The translations under genes and the position numbers were made by a program. Of a stretch of 64,000 nucleotides of DNA, positions 1 through 6,776 are shown in pieces (the stretch's first letter is position 1; each line of letters opens with the position of its first letter). This DNA comes from Flavobacteriales bacterium (GTDB taxonomy: Bacteria; Bacteroidota; Bacteroidia; Flavobacteriales_F; PHOS-HE28), in NCBI GenBank assembly GCA_016700415.1, contig CP065018.1:2362001-2426000 (forward strand), read 5' to 3'. The notes under the pieces were generated by a model. That model ran no database searches, was not told where the DNA came from, and saw only the letters and a list, made by a program, of their open reading frames with translations.

Positions 1-101
1 TGATGGAGGCCGTGCATGTGGCGGCCGCGATCCGCGGTGGGGCCACCTTGGTGCATGGCACACAGATGATGAACCATGTAAAGGACCTCACCGGGGCATG
101 A
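1..101 (+). CDS. AhpD/carboxymuconolactone decarboxylase-like protein, C-terminal end (partial)
   Basis: Only the last 32 whole codons are in the window, in the frame beginning at base 3 and ending in TGA at 99-101. The tail reads EAVHVAAAIRGGATLVHG followed by QMMNHVKDLTGA. The small-residue helix and the LVHG motif are typical of the C-terminal helix of AhpD-like carboxymuconolactone decarboxylase proteins. A peroxidase-like member of that family is commonly encoded next to arsS in arsenosugar clusters, which fits because this stop overlaps the arsS start (ATGA). The redox CxxC region lies outside the window, so the assignment rests on the tail and the context. Confidence 0.6.
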   Translation, partial: MEAVHVAAAIRGGATLVHGTQMMNHVKDLTGA

Positions 102-1138
102 AGAGCCTTCTGGCACAACACGCCTTGTTGAGCGCGACTTCCGAGCAACGGCTCGTGCTGGAGGATCCGGGTTCGGCACTACCGTTCTTCGCGGATAAAC
201 TTGCTCAAAGCGGACTGCCCGAGCTGCGTTCCAGCGAGCTGGAAGTGCTACAGCTCAACCTGGGCCGTATGTGCAACCAGACCTGCGTGCATTGCCACGT
301 GGACGCCGGCCCCGACCGCAAGGAGCGCATGAGCCGCGAGGTAATGGAGGATTGCCTGCACTCGCTCGACGCACACCCGGTACACACGGTGGACCTCACC
401 GGCGGCGCGCCGGAGATGCACCCGGATTTCCGCTGGTTCGTGGAACGACTGAGCGAGAAGGGCTGTCACATCATCGTGCGCTGCAACCTCACGATCATCC
501 TCGCCAACAAGAAGTACCACGACCTGCCGGAATTCTATCGCAAGCACAAGGTGGAAGTAGTGAGCTCGCTGCCCTTCTACACCGCCGACAGAACAGACCG
601 CCAGCGCGGCAAGGGCGTCTTCGAACATTCCATCGAAGCCTTGAAGATGCTGAACGCCGTGGGCTACGGCATGCCGGACAGCGACCTCCAGCTGAACCTC
701 GTGTACAACCCAGCAGGCGCGTTCCTGCCCGGTTCACAGGATGAATTGGAGAAACAGTTCAAGAAAAGCCTGATGGCCGACCACGGCATCCGGTTCCACA
801 AGCTGTTCGCCATTACCAACCTGCCCATCAGCCGCTTCCTGGATTACTTGGTCCGAAAGGAACACTACGAAGAATACATGGAACGCTTGGTGAACGCCTT
901 CAACCCCGCCGCAGTGAAAGGCGTGATGTGCCGCAACATGATCTCCGTCTCGCACGACGGCAGCATCTTCGACTGCGACTTCAACCAGATGTTGGATCTG
1001 CCATTGAGCGCCGGCATGCCGCGCCACATCCGTGATCTGGCCAAGGCGAACGTTGAAGGTCGGGTCATCGTCACGGGCAGGCATTGCTACGGATGCACTG
1101 CCGGTGCGGGCAGCAGTTGCGGCGGCACTGTGGCATGA
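98..1138 (+). CDS. arsS: ArsS-type radical SAM/SPASM-like protein (arsenosugar biosynthesis)
   Basis: 346 residues. The radical SAM 4Fe-4S motif CNQTCVHC is at C59, C63 and C66, followed by HVDAGP, a hallmark of the ArsS family (formerly annotated as the rSAM/selenodomain family). The C-terminus carries the family-specific cysteine cluster CYGCTAGAGSSCGG. Characterised ArsS proteins transfer a 5'-deoxyadenosyl group from SAM to dimethylarsinous acid, a step toward arsenosugars. The start overlaps the upstream AhpD-like stop by ATGA and the downstream transferase starts inside the arsS stop, so the three genes are translationally coupled. An ArsM methyltransferase would be expected upstream but is outside the window. 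Family identity is secure; the substrate is inferred. Confidence 0.9.
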   Translation: MKSLLAQHALLSATSEQRLVLEDPGSALPFFADKLAQSGLPELRSSELEVLQLNLGRMCNQTCVHCHVDAGPDRKERMSREVMEDCLHSLDAHPVHTVDLTGGAPEMHPDFRWFVERLSEKGCHIIVRCNLTIILANKKYHDLPEFYRKHKVEVVSSLPFYTADRTDRQRGKGVFEHSIEALKMLNAVGYGMPDSDLQLNLVYNPAGAFLPGSQDELEKQFKKSLMADHGIRFHKLFAITNLPISRFLDYLVRKEHYEEYMERLVNAFNPAAVKGVMCRNMISVSHDGSIFDCDFNQMLDLPLSAGMPRHIRDLAKANVEGRVIVTGRHCYGCTAGAGSSCGGTVA

Positions 1139-1731
1139 ACAGCAGGCCGTTGCTTCTTGTATTTCTGCGGGCTCCCGTGTTGGGGAAAGTGAAGACGCGC
1201 TTGGCGGCCACACTCGGGAAGGAGCGTGCATTGGTGATCTACAAGCGGTTGCTGCAGCATACCATCGAAGAAGGCGCGAAACTTGGCGTGGACCGCCAAG
1301 CGTGGTACTCCGATGACATTCCGCCGAATGAGCCATGCGCTGTATTGGGCTACTCCGTGCATCAGCAGATCGGAGCGGACCTCGGTGAACGCATGCAACG
1401 CGCGTTCGACAACGGCTTTGTGAATGGACACGGGCCGATCATCATCATCGGTACGGACCTGCCGCAGCTCTCGGAGGCACTGCTGCGCGAAGCGTTGAAG
1501 GCGCTGGGAACACACGACGCGGTGATCGGTCCGGCCAATGATGGCGGCTACTACCTCTTGGGCCTGCGGAAGCCCTGTGCGGAGCTCTTCCAAGGAAAAA
1601 CCTGGAGTACGGACACCGTTTTCAAGCGGACCACGGAAGACTTGGAACGGCTCGGCCGCACATGGGAAGCACTGCCGGAGCTGATCGACATCGACACCGA
1701 AGCGGACTTGGAGGCCACAGGGCTTCCTTAA
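1135..1731 (+). CDS. DUF2064 / TIGR04282-type transferase associated with ArsS
   Basis: 198 residues from an ATG overlapping the arsS stop (ATGA); a longer in-frame extension to 1084 would run inside arsS and is not needed. The protein opens with an LLVFLRAPVLGKVKTRLA segment typical of the nucleotidyl/glycosyltransferase-like DUF2064 family, continues with IIIIGTDLP (the metal/nucleotide-binding aspartate region of GT-A folds) and with IGPANDGGYYLLGL. Members are named rSAM/selenodomain-associated transferase 1 or arsenosugar biosynthesis glycosyltransferase. It probably attaches or activates the sugar moiety of the ArsS product. Donor and acceptor cannot be read from the sequence. Confidence 0.85.
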   Translation: MNSRPLLLVFLRAPVLGKVKTRLAATLGKERALVIYKRLLQHTIEEGAKLGVDRQAWYSDDIPPNEPCAVLGYSVHQQIGADLGERMQRAFDNGFVNGHGPIIIIGTDLPQLSEALLREALKALGTHDAVIGPANDGGYYLLGLRKPCAELFQGKTWSTDTVFKRTTEDLERLGRTWEALPELIDIDTEADLEATGLP

Positions 1732-1757
1732 GCGCTCCTTTCCCCTTTGTTCTCAGG

Positions 1758-1789
1758 CTTGTAAGCCATCGTTCGGGGGGCTACCTTTG
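1758..1789 (+). promoter_or_regulatory. Bacteroidota-type promoter of the sufC operon
   Basis: TACCTTTG at 1782-1789 matches the Bacteroidota -7 consensus TAnnTTTG exactly. A CTTG at 1758-1761 lies 20 nt upstream as a weak -33 element (consensus TTTG, spacing 17-23). Transcription would start near 1795, just ahead of the palindrome at 1803-1821. The sufA promoter has the identical -7 sequence. Confidence 0.6.
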
Positions 1790-1802
1790 CGTCCGATACC
1801 CT

Positions 1803-1821
1803 ACTTAGAATCAATCCAAAT
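1803..1821 (+). promoter_or_regulatory. Palindromic operator in the sufC leader (imperfect copy of the sufA site)
   Basis: Arms ACTTAGA and TCCAAAT are separated by five bases (ATCAA); five of seven arm positions pair. The sufA promoter carries a perfect version (ATTTAGA-N5-TCTAAAT) at 30756-30774. In both places the site begins 11-13 nt after TACCTTTG, overlapping or immediately following the expected transcription start, a classic repressor position. An iron- or cluster-sensing repressor (Fur, DtxR or Rrf2 type) is a reasonable guess; the sequence does not say which. Confidence 0.55.
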
Positions 1822-1822
1822 A

Positions 1823-1837
1823 AGCCGATTATCGGCT
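1823..1837 (+). repeat. Perfect 7-1-7 inverted repeat in the sufC 5' leader
   Basis: AGCCGAT and ATCGGCT flank a single T, 13 nt before the sufC ATG. It could be a second protein-binding site or, with fraying, a small leader hairpin controlling start-codon access. It has no counterpart at sufA. Confidence 0.5.
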
Positions 1838-1850
1838 GAGCCTGAACACT

Positions 1851-2591
1851 ATGCTGAAGATCCAAGAACTCCATGCCCGGATCGAGGGCAAGGAAATACT
1901 GAAAGGTCTCAACCTGGAAGTGAAGGCGGGAGAGATCCATGCCATCATGGGGCCGAATGGCAGCGGCAAGAGCACGCTGGCCAATGTGCTCGCGGGCCGT
2001 TCCGAATATGAGGTCACCGGTGGCAGTGTAAGCTACTTTGGTGAAGACCTGTTGGAACTGGCCCCGGAGGAACGTGCTTGGAAGGGCATCTTTCTCGCAT
2101 TCCAATATCCGGTGGAGATCCCCGGGGTGAGCAATATGAATTTCCTGCGTACCGCGCTGAACGAGAAGCGTAAGGCGAACGGCGAAGCGGAACTGGGCGG
2201 TAAGGACTTCCTCGCCTTGGTCCGCGAACGCGCAAAGCTGGTGGAGATGGACCCTGCATTGATGAACCGCAACCTCAACGTGGGCTTCAGCGGCGGTGAG
2301 AAGAAGCGCAACGAGATCTTCCAGATGTCCATGCTGGAACCCAAGCTCGGCATCCTTGACGAGACCGATAGCGGCCTGGACATCGACGCATTGCGCATCG
2401 TGGCCGGCGGCGTGAACAAACTGCGCACCGCCGACAACGCCTTCATCGTGGTGACGCACTACCAGCGCCTGCTGGACTACATCATCCCCGACGTGGTACA
2501 CGTGATGGCGGACGGCAAGATCATCAAGAGCGGCCCGAAGGAACTGGCGCTGGAGCTTGAGGAGAAGGGATATGATTGGGTGAAGGGATGA
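1851..2591 (+). CDS. sufC: SufC, Fe-S cluster assembly ATPase
   Basis: 246 residues, the usual SufC length. Walker A GPNGSGKST is at about residues 34-42, the ABC signature appears as the SufC-typical NVGFSGGEKKRNEI, and Walker B is LGILDETDSGLD. SufC powers the cytoplasmic SufBCD scaffold that builds Fe-S clusters from sulfur supplied by SufS/SufE. It is the first gene of a coupled run sufC-sufD-sufS-sufE-sufT-DUF2480 and overlaps sufD by ATGA. Its usual upstream partners sufA and sufB are absent here and lie 27 kb away on the other strand. Regulation is likely through the palindrome at 1803-1821. Confidence 0.97.
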   Translation: MLKIQELHARIEGKEILKGLNLEVKAGEIHAIMGPNGSGKSTLANVLAGRSEYEVTGGSVSYFGEDLLELAPEERAWKGIFLAFQYPVEIPGVSNMNFLRTALNEKRKANGEAELGGKDFLALVRERAKLVEMDPALMNRNLNVGFSGGEKKRNEIFQMSMLEPKLGILDETDSGLDIDALRIVAGGVNKLRTADNAFIVVTHYQRLLDYIIPDVVHVMADGKIIKSGPKELALELEEKGYDWVKG

Positions 2592-3913
2592 ATGCCGATC
2601 AGATGATAGCACACAGTAAGGGCGGAAGATCTTCCGCCCCGGAAGATCTATCTGATCCCAAGGTCACCGTGCTATCCGCAATGGAAGGCAGCACATGGCC
2701 CGGTGCTGCGGAAGCCTTAGCGCTCGCGCACGAGCTACCGATCCCGGACCGGCGTACCGAGAAGTGGAAATACACGCGCGTCACCAAGCTCTTCTCATCA
2801 AATTACGTCGCGCCCGTTGCGCCTGTTGACGTTGAACTTCCTGCACGTTTACCGTTCCCGACCACCCGCGTGGTTTTCGTCAACGGTCACTTCCGCGCAG
2901 ACCTCAGCGATGATCTAAAAACGGACAAGGGCGTGGTGATCGACAGCATCACCCATCATCTCGGCCATGGCCCGTTGAAAGCGAACTACGGTCACATCGC
3001 TACCATCGGCGATCGCCTGTTCACGGCGATGAACACAGCCGGACCAACGGACGGCCTCATCATACTCGCTACCAAAGGTTCAAAGGCGAGCAAGCCGATC
3101 CACGTCCTGCGCATCACCATTGGTGAGAAGGGTGCTGCCCCGATGCTGATCCAGCCGCGCGACCTCTTCATGCTGCATGAAGGAGCGGAATTGGAAGTGA
3201 TCGATGAGCACATCGCCATCGGCGAGACGGCCACTTCCTTGGTGAACGGCATTCGCGAAAGCGCGGTGGGCGAAGGTGCGAGCCTCACGTTGCATCTTTT
3301 GCAGAACGAAGCGGATGGCCCGGCGGACATCAACCTCGACAGCGTGACCGTAGCGGCCAAAGGACACTTCAGTATCGACACCACGACGCTTTACGGACCA
3401 CTGGTGCGCAATGAGGTGAACGTATCGCTCGCCGGTCCCGAAGCGCATGCCGAACTGAGCGGTGTGTATCTCTTGGACGGCAACGCGCACTGCGACAACC
3501 ACAGCTACATCGGCCACGACGTGCCGGACTGCACCAGCGACGAACTCTACAAAGGCATCGTGGCGGGAAAGGCCACGGGCGTCTTCAACGGCAAGGTCTT
3601 CGTTAAGCAGGACGCCCAACGCACCCGCGCCTACCAAAGCAACGCGAACATCCTGCAAGGCGATGATGCCCGCGTGTTCTCGAAGCCCGAGCTGGAGATC
3701 TACGCCGACGACGTGAAGTGCAGCCACGGATGCACCATCGGCCGCATGGACGAGCAAGCGATCTTCTATCTCCGTTCACGCGGCGTAAGCGAGGCAGAGG
3801 CGCGCCGCATGATGTCGCATGCCTTCATGACCAACGTGCTAGACCGGATCGTGAACCCGGATTGGCGGAAGCACCTGGAGGGAATGATCGACGCGAAATT
3901 GGAGGAGATCTGA
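2588..3913 (+). CDS. sufD: SufD, Fe-S cluster assembly scaffold subunit
   Basis: 441 residues from the ATG at 2588, which overlaps the sufC stop (ATGA); an in-frame TTG at 2576 lies inside sufC and is a poorer start. The N-terminal part contains the EKWKYT segment and the C-terminal half the beta-helix core with SSYIG-like and DVKCSHGCTIG motifs of the SufB/SufD family, ending in the helical MSHAFMTNVLDRI region. SufD pairs with SufB to form the scaffold on which SufC acts and is implicated in iron acquisition for cluster assembly. An 88-nt repeat-bearing spacer separates it from sufS. Confidence 0.95.
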   Translation: MNADQMIAHSKGGRSSAPEDLSDPKVTVLSAMEGSTWPGAAEALALAHELPIPDRRTEKWKYTRVTKLFSSNYVAPVAPVDVELPARLPFPTTRVVFVNGHFRADLSDDLKTDKGVVIDSITHHLGHGPLKANYGHIATIGDRLFTAMNTAGPTDGLIILATKGSKASKPIHVLRITIGEKGAAPMLIQPRDLFMLHEGAELEVIDEHIAIGETATSLVNGIRESAVGEGASLTLHLLQNEADGPADINLDSVTVAAKGHFSIDTTTLYGPLVRNEVNVSLAGPEAHAELSGVYLLDGNAHCDNHSYIGHDVPDCTSDELYKGIVAGKATGVFNGKVFVKQDAQRTRAYQSNANILQGDDARVFSKPELEIYADDVKCSHGCTIGRMDEQAIFYLRSRGVSEAEARRMMSHAFMTNVLDRIVNPDWRKHLEGMIDAKLEEI

Positions 3914-3917
3914 ATGA

Positions 3918-3998
3918 CTACCACGAAGAACGCGAAGGACACAAAGGGTTTGACCACTCCAACCTTCTTCGCGCCCTTCGTGTCCTTAGCGGTATAAA
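3918..3998 (+). repeat. Intergenic inverted repeat of the CCACGAAG...CTTCGTG type
   Basis: The spacer between sufD and sufS is filled by CTACCACGAAGAACGCGAAGG-like sequence on the left and CCCTTCGTGTCCTTAGCGGTATA on the right, approximately complementary. Closely similar elements sit between sufE and sufT (5731-5805) and between sufA and sufB (30321-30404). It looks like a non-autonomous dispersed repeat able to fold in the mRNA. Confidence 0.65.
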
Positions 3999-4001
3999 AC
4001 C

Positions 4002-5291
4002 ATGACGCTCGCTACCATCACACCGGTCTTCAATGTGGAGGAGATCCGTGCGCAGTTCCCGATCTTGAAGGAACTGGTGCATGGCAAGCCACTGGTCTAC
4101 TTCGACAACGCCGCCACCAGCCAAAAGCCGCGCCGTGTGATCAAGGCCGAGAGCGCCTACTACGCGACGATCAATGCCAACGTGCATCGCGGTGTACACA
4201 CGTTGAGCACGCTGGCCACGGAAGCGCAGGAAGCCGCCCGCGAGACCGTCCGCGCGCACATCAACGCGAAGCATGCGCACGAGGTGATCTTCACCAGCGG
4301 CACCACGGCGAGCCTCAATCTCGCGGCAAGCAGCCTCGGCCAATTGCTGCTGAAAAAGGGCGATGAAGTGCTCATCAGCGGCATGGAGCACCACGCGAAC
4401 ATCGTCCAGTGGCAACTGGCATGCGAGCGCTACGGTGCGAAGCTGAAGGTGATCCCGATCACGGATTCCGGCGAACTCGTCATTCCGGGCCCGACCCGGA
4501 ATCCCGGCGTGTTCACCGATCACACCAAGATCCTCGCGATCTCCCACGTCAGCAATACACTCGGCACGATCAATCCGATAAAGGAACTGATCGCGGAGGC
4601 GAAGAAGCGCGGCATCATCACCGTGGTGGACGGCGCGCAGGCCATCCCGCATTTGCCCGTGGACGTGCAGGACCTCGGCTGCGACCTCTATGCCTTCAGC
4701 GGGCACAAGATGTACGCGCCCACCGGCATCGGCGTGCTCTACGGGCGCGAGGAGCTGCTGGAGCAAATGCCACCGTGGCAAGGCGGCGGCGAGATGATCG
4801 ACCAGGTCACCTTCGAGAAGACCACCTACGCCAAACTGCCCTTCAAGTTCGAGGCCGGCACGCCGCACATCGCGGGCATCATCGGCTTGGGCGAGGCCGT
4901 GCGCTGGATGCGGGATTACGACCTCAGCGCCATGGCCGCGCACGAGCATTCACTGTTGGAACACGCCACCAAGGAGTTACTTGCCATTGATGGCCTGCGC
5001 ATTATCGGCACAGCGAAAGAAAAAGTGGGCGTGATCAGCTTCGTCATCGACCCAGCGCACCCTGAGGGTCTCGAAGGGCGCGCTGGAGCTGGTGTCCACC
5101 ACTATGACCTCGGCACCTTGCTGGACCAACAAGGCATCGCGGTGCGCACGGGCCACCACTGTACGCAACCGCTGATGGAACGCTTCGGCGTGAGCGGGAC
5201 CACGCGGGCCAGCTTCGCACCTTTCAATACGATCGCCGAGGTGGATGTCATGGTTGCGGCGACGAAGAAGGCGGTGAAGATGCTGCGATGA
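4002..5291 (+). CDS. sufS: SufS, group II cysteine desulfurase
   Basis: 429 residues. The PLP-binding lysine is K236 in the SGHKMYAPTGIG motif and the persulfide-forming cysteine is C387 in the RTGHHCTQPLM loop, both standard for SufS. It removes sulfur from cysteine and passes it to SufE, whose gene starts inside the sufS stop. Residues 161-167 (IPGPTRN) are encoded by a perfect 21-nt palindrome at 4482-4502 and replace the variable segment between GEL and the TKILAISHVSNTLGT strand, so a mobile repeat appears to sit in frame in a surface region away from the active site. All key residues are intact and the enzyme should be functional. Confidence 0.97.
   Translation: MTLATITPVFNVEEIRAQFPILKELVHGKPLVYFDNAATSQKPRRVIKAESAYYATINANVHRGVHTLSTLATEAQEAARETVRAHINAKHAHEVIFTSGTTASLNLAASSLGQLLLKKGDEVLISGMEHHANIVQWQLACERYGAKLKVIPITDSGELVIPGPTRNPGVFTDHTKILAISHVSNTLGTINPIKELIAEAKKRGIITVVDGAQAIPHLPVDVQDLGCDLYAFSGHKMYAPTGIGVLYGREELLEQMPPWQGGGEMIDQVTFEKTTYAKLPFKFEAGTPHIAGIIGLGEAVRWMRDYDLSAMAAHEHSLLEHATKELLAIDGLRIIGTAKEKVGVISFVIDPAHPEGLEGRAGAGVHHYDLGTLLDQQGIAVRTGHHCTQPLMERFGVSGTTRASFAPFNTIAEVDVMVAATKKAVKMLR
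4482..4502 (+). repeat. Perfect 8-5-8 palindrome in frame inside sufS
   Basis: ATTCCGGG and CCCGGAAT flank CCCGA. It covers exactly seven codons (Ile161-Asn167) and is followed by CCCGGCG. The wider CATTCCGGGCCCGACC-type sequence resembles dispersed intergenic palindromes found in many bacterial genomes, but here it lies inside a conserved gene without breaking the frame. Confidence 0.75.
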
Positions 5292-5713
5292 TGGACACGA
5301 CCTTGGAACAAGCCCAACAAGAGATCGTGGACGAGTTCGCGATGCTCGGCGATTGGCAGGATCGCTATGAGCAGCTGATCGAGCTGGGCAAGGAACTGCC
5401 GTTGATCGCTGCCGAATTCAAGACCGAAGAGAACCTCGTGCGCGGATGCCAGAGCCGCGTCTGGCTCACTGCCGAACCACGGGGAGAGACGGTCCATTTC
5501 ACCGCGGATAGCGACGCGATGATCACCAAGGGATTGGTGGCGCTGCTGGTGCGCGTGTTGAACGATCGGACACCGCAGGAGATCATGAGCACACCGCTCA
5601 CCTTCATCGACCGGATCGGCCTGCGCGAGCACCTTTCCCCCAACCGCAGCAATGGCGTGGTGGCCATGCTGGACCAGATGAAACGTTATGCACTGGCTTA
5701 TTCCACGAAGTGA
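5288..5713 (+). CDS. sufE: SufE, sulfur acceptor/transfer protein
   Basis: 141 residues with the SufE fold signature: an N-terminal helix (QQEIVDEFAMLGDWQDRYEQLIELG), then the acceptor cysteine C54 in the motif NLVRGCQSRVW. SufE takes the persulfide from SufS and delivers it to SufB. Its start overlaps the sufS stop, giving coupling expected for proteins that interact directly. A spacer with an inverted repeat follows before the next suf gene. Length and motif match the family well. Confidence 0.95.
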   Translation: MMDTTLEQAQQEIVDEFAMLGDWQDRYEQLIELGKELPLIAAEFKTEENLVRGCQSRVWLTAEPRGETVHFTADSDAMITKGLVALLVRVLNDRTPQEIMSTPLTFIDRIGLREHLSPNRSNGVVAMLDQMKRYALAYSTK

Positions 5714-5730
5714 TCATGCGAACACCTTTT

Positions 5731-5805
5731 CACCGCCACGACGCCACGAACGCAACGGTTTTCGCCACGTTGCGCAGCCTTGGCGTTCTTAGTGTCTTGG
5801 CGGTG
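5731..5805 (+). repeat. Intergenic inverted repeat between sufE and sufT
   Basis: The outer arms CACCGCCA (5731-5738) and TGGCGGTG (5798-5805) pair perfectly, and the interior repeats variants of CCACGAACGC/TGGCGTTCTT. It is followed by AAATTCCTTGCG, a string that also follows the related repeat upstream of sufA's neighbour at about 30404. Probably a member of the same dispersed family as 3918-3998. Confidence 0.65.
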
Positions 5806-5823
5806 TGAAATTCCTTGCGCTTA

Positions 5824-6144
5824 ATGACCAACGACGAAAAGAAGCAATTGGAGGAGCGTGTGATCATGACCCTCAAGACGATCTATGACCCCGAGATCCC
5901 CGTGGACATCTACGAGCTGGGCCTGATCTACGATGTGGTGGTACGCGACGATGCGAGCATCTACATCAAAATGACTTTGACCAGCCCGGCTTGTCCGGTG
6001 GCCGGCACGTTGCCGGGCGAAGTGGAGGAGAAAGTGGCCGAGACCATGGGCGCGAACGGTGCCAAGGTGGAACTTACTTTCGAGCCTGCTTGGGACCGCA
6101 ACATGATGAGCGAAGCCGCGCAGTTGGAGCTGGGGTTCATGTGA
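5824..6144 (+). CDS. sufT: SufT-like MIP18 family (DUF59) Fe-S assembly factor
   Basis: 106 residues from the ATG at 5824; an in-frame TTG at 5815 would add three residues. The MIP18/DUF59 signature is clear: IYDPEIPVDIYELGLIYDV near the start, then TLTSPACPVAG with the conserved cysteine at position 57. Stand-alone SufT proteins aid Fe-S cluster maturation or delivery to apo-targets in the cytoplasm. Position in the suf operon supports that role. The spacer that follows (6145-6242) contains only repeat-like sequence. Confidence 0.9.
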   Translation: MTNDEKKQLEERVIMTLKTIYDPEIPVDIYELGLIYDVVVRDDASIYIKMTLTSPACPVAGTLPGEVEEKVAETMGANGAKVELTFEPAWDRNMMSEAAQLELGFM

Positions 6145-6149
6145 AAAAA

Positions 6150-6205
6150 AAGCCGCGGAGGCGCGGACCTGCCTACCGCAGGCAGGGGCGCAGAGAAGAA
6201 AAATA
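6150..6205 (+). repeat. Short repeat cluster with perfect hairpin downstream of sufT
   Basis: GCCGCGGAGGCGCGGA-like and GGCGCAGAGAAGAAAA-like sequence surrounds a perfect 7-5-7 palindrome, CCTGCCT (6168-6174) and AGGCAGG (6180-6186). The composition is typical of dispersed intergenic repeats of environmental Bacteroidota rather than of a gene. It might act as a processing or attenuation structure before the DUF2480 gene. Confidence 0.55.
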
Positions 6206-6242
6206 GAACCGCTACGACGCAACGATAGCGCAACGCAGATCC

Positions 6243-6761
6243 ATGAGCGACGAAGGTTCCATCATCAATAAGGTCGCTTCCAGCGGTATTCAAACCTTGG
6301 ACTTGGAGGATCTTTATCCGCATGGCGAACGCATCGTCTTCGATATCGCACCACTGCTGTGGGAGGGCATCGCGCTGAAGGAAAAAGACTTCCGTGCATT
6401 CGTGAAAGATCACCAATGGTCACAATACCAAGGCCAATTCGTTTCGGTACACTGCTCCGTGGATGCGATCATCCCAACATGGGCCTATATGTTGGTGGCC
6501 ACGCATCTGCAACCTTATGCCGCTTTCGTAACACAGGGTGATGCCGGGCAACTGGAACGTGCCGTGTGTACGCGCTTCGTGCAGCTGTTGGATGTTGAAC
6601 CCTATCGGGACGCCCGCATCGTGGTGAAGGGCTGCAGCAAGTTGCCGGTACCATTGAACAGCTACGTGGAACTTTCAGCGAAGCTGTTGCCCGTGGTGAA
6701 GAGCCTGATGTTCGGCGAACCCTGCAGCACCGTGCCGCTTTACAAGGCTCCGAAAGCATAG
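6243..6761 (+). CDS. DUF2480 family protein of the SUF cluster
   Basis: 172 residues. Segments such as IINKVASSGIQTLDLEDLYP at the N-terminus, SVHCSVDAIIPTWAYMLVATHL in the middle and VVKGCSKLPVPLNSYVELSAKLLP near the end are characteristic of DUF2480, a Bacteroidota family almost always encoded with suf genes. Its biochemical role is unknown to me; the conserved cysteines in the central and C-terminal segments make a role in Fe-S assembly or sulfur handling plausible. It closes this half of the suf operon, and the next gene begins 15 nt later with a signal peptide. Confidence 0.88.
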   Translation: MSDEGSIINKVASSGIQTLDLEDLYPHGERIVFDIAPLLWEGIALKEKDFRAFVKDHQWSQYQGQFVSVHCSVDAIIPTWAYMLVATHLQPYAAFVTQGDAGQLERAVCTRFVQLLDVEPYRDARIVVKGCSKLPVPLNSYVELSAKLLPVVKSLMFGEPCSTVPLYKAPKA

Positions 6762-6776
6762 TCTACCTTGGGCATC

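Noticed and set aside
1804..1837. Classical Fur box upstream of sufC
   Set aside because: Neither palindrome matches the GATAAT-based Fur consensus; the regulator type is left open.
3918..4949. 343-codon minus-strand open frame over sufS
   Set aside because: It is a shadow of sufS with unlikely composition; sufS has all catalytic residues.
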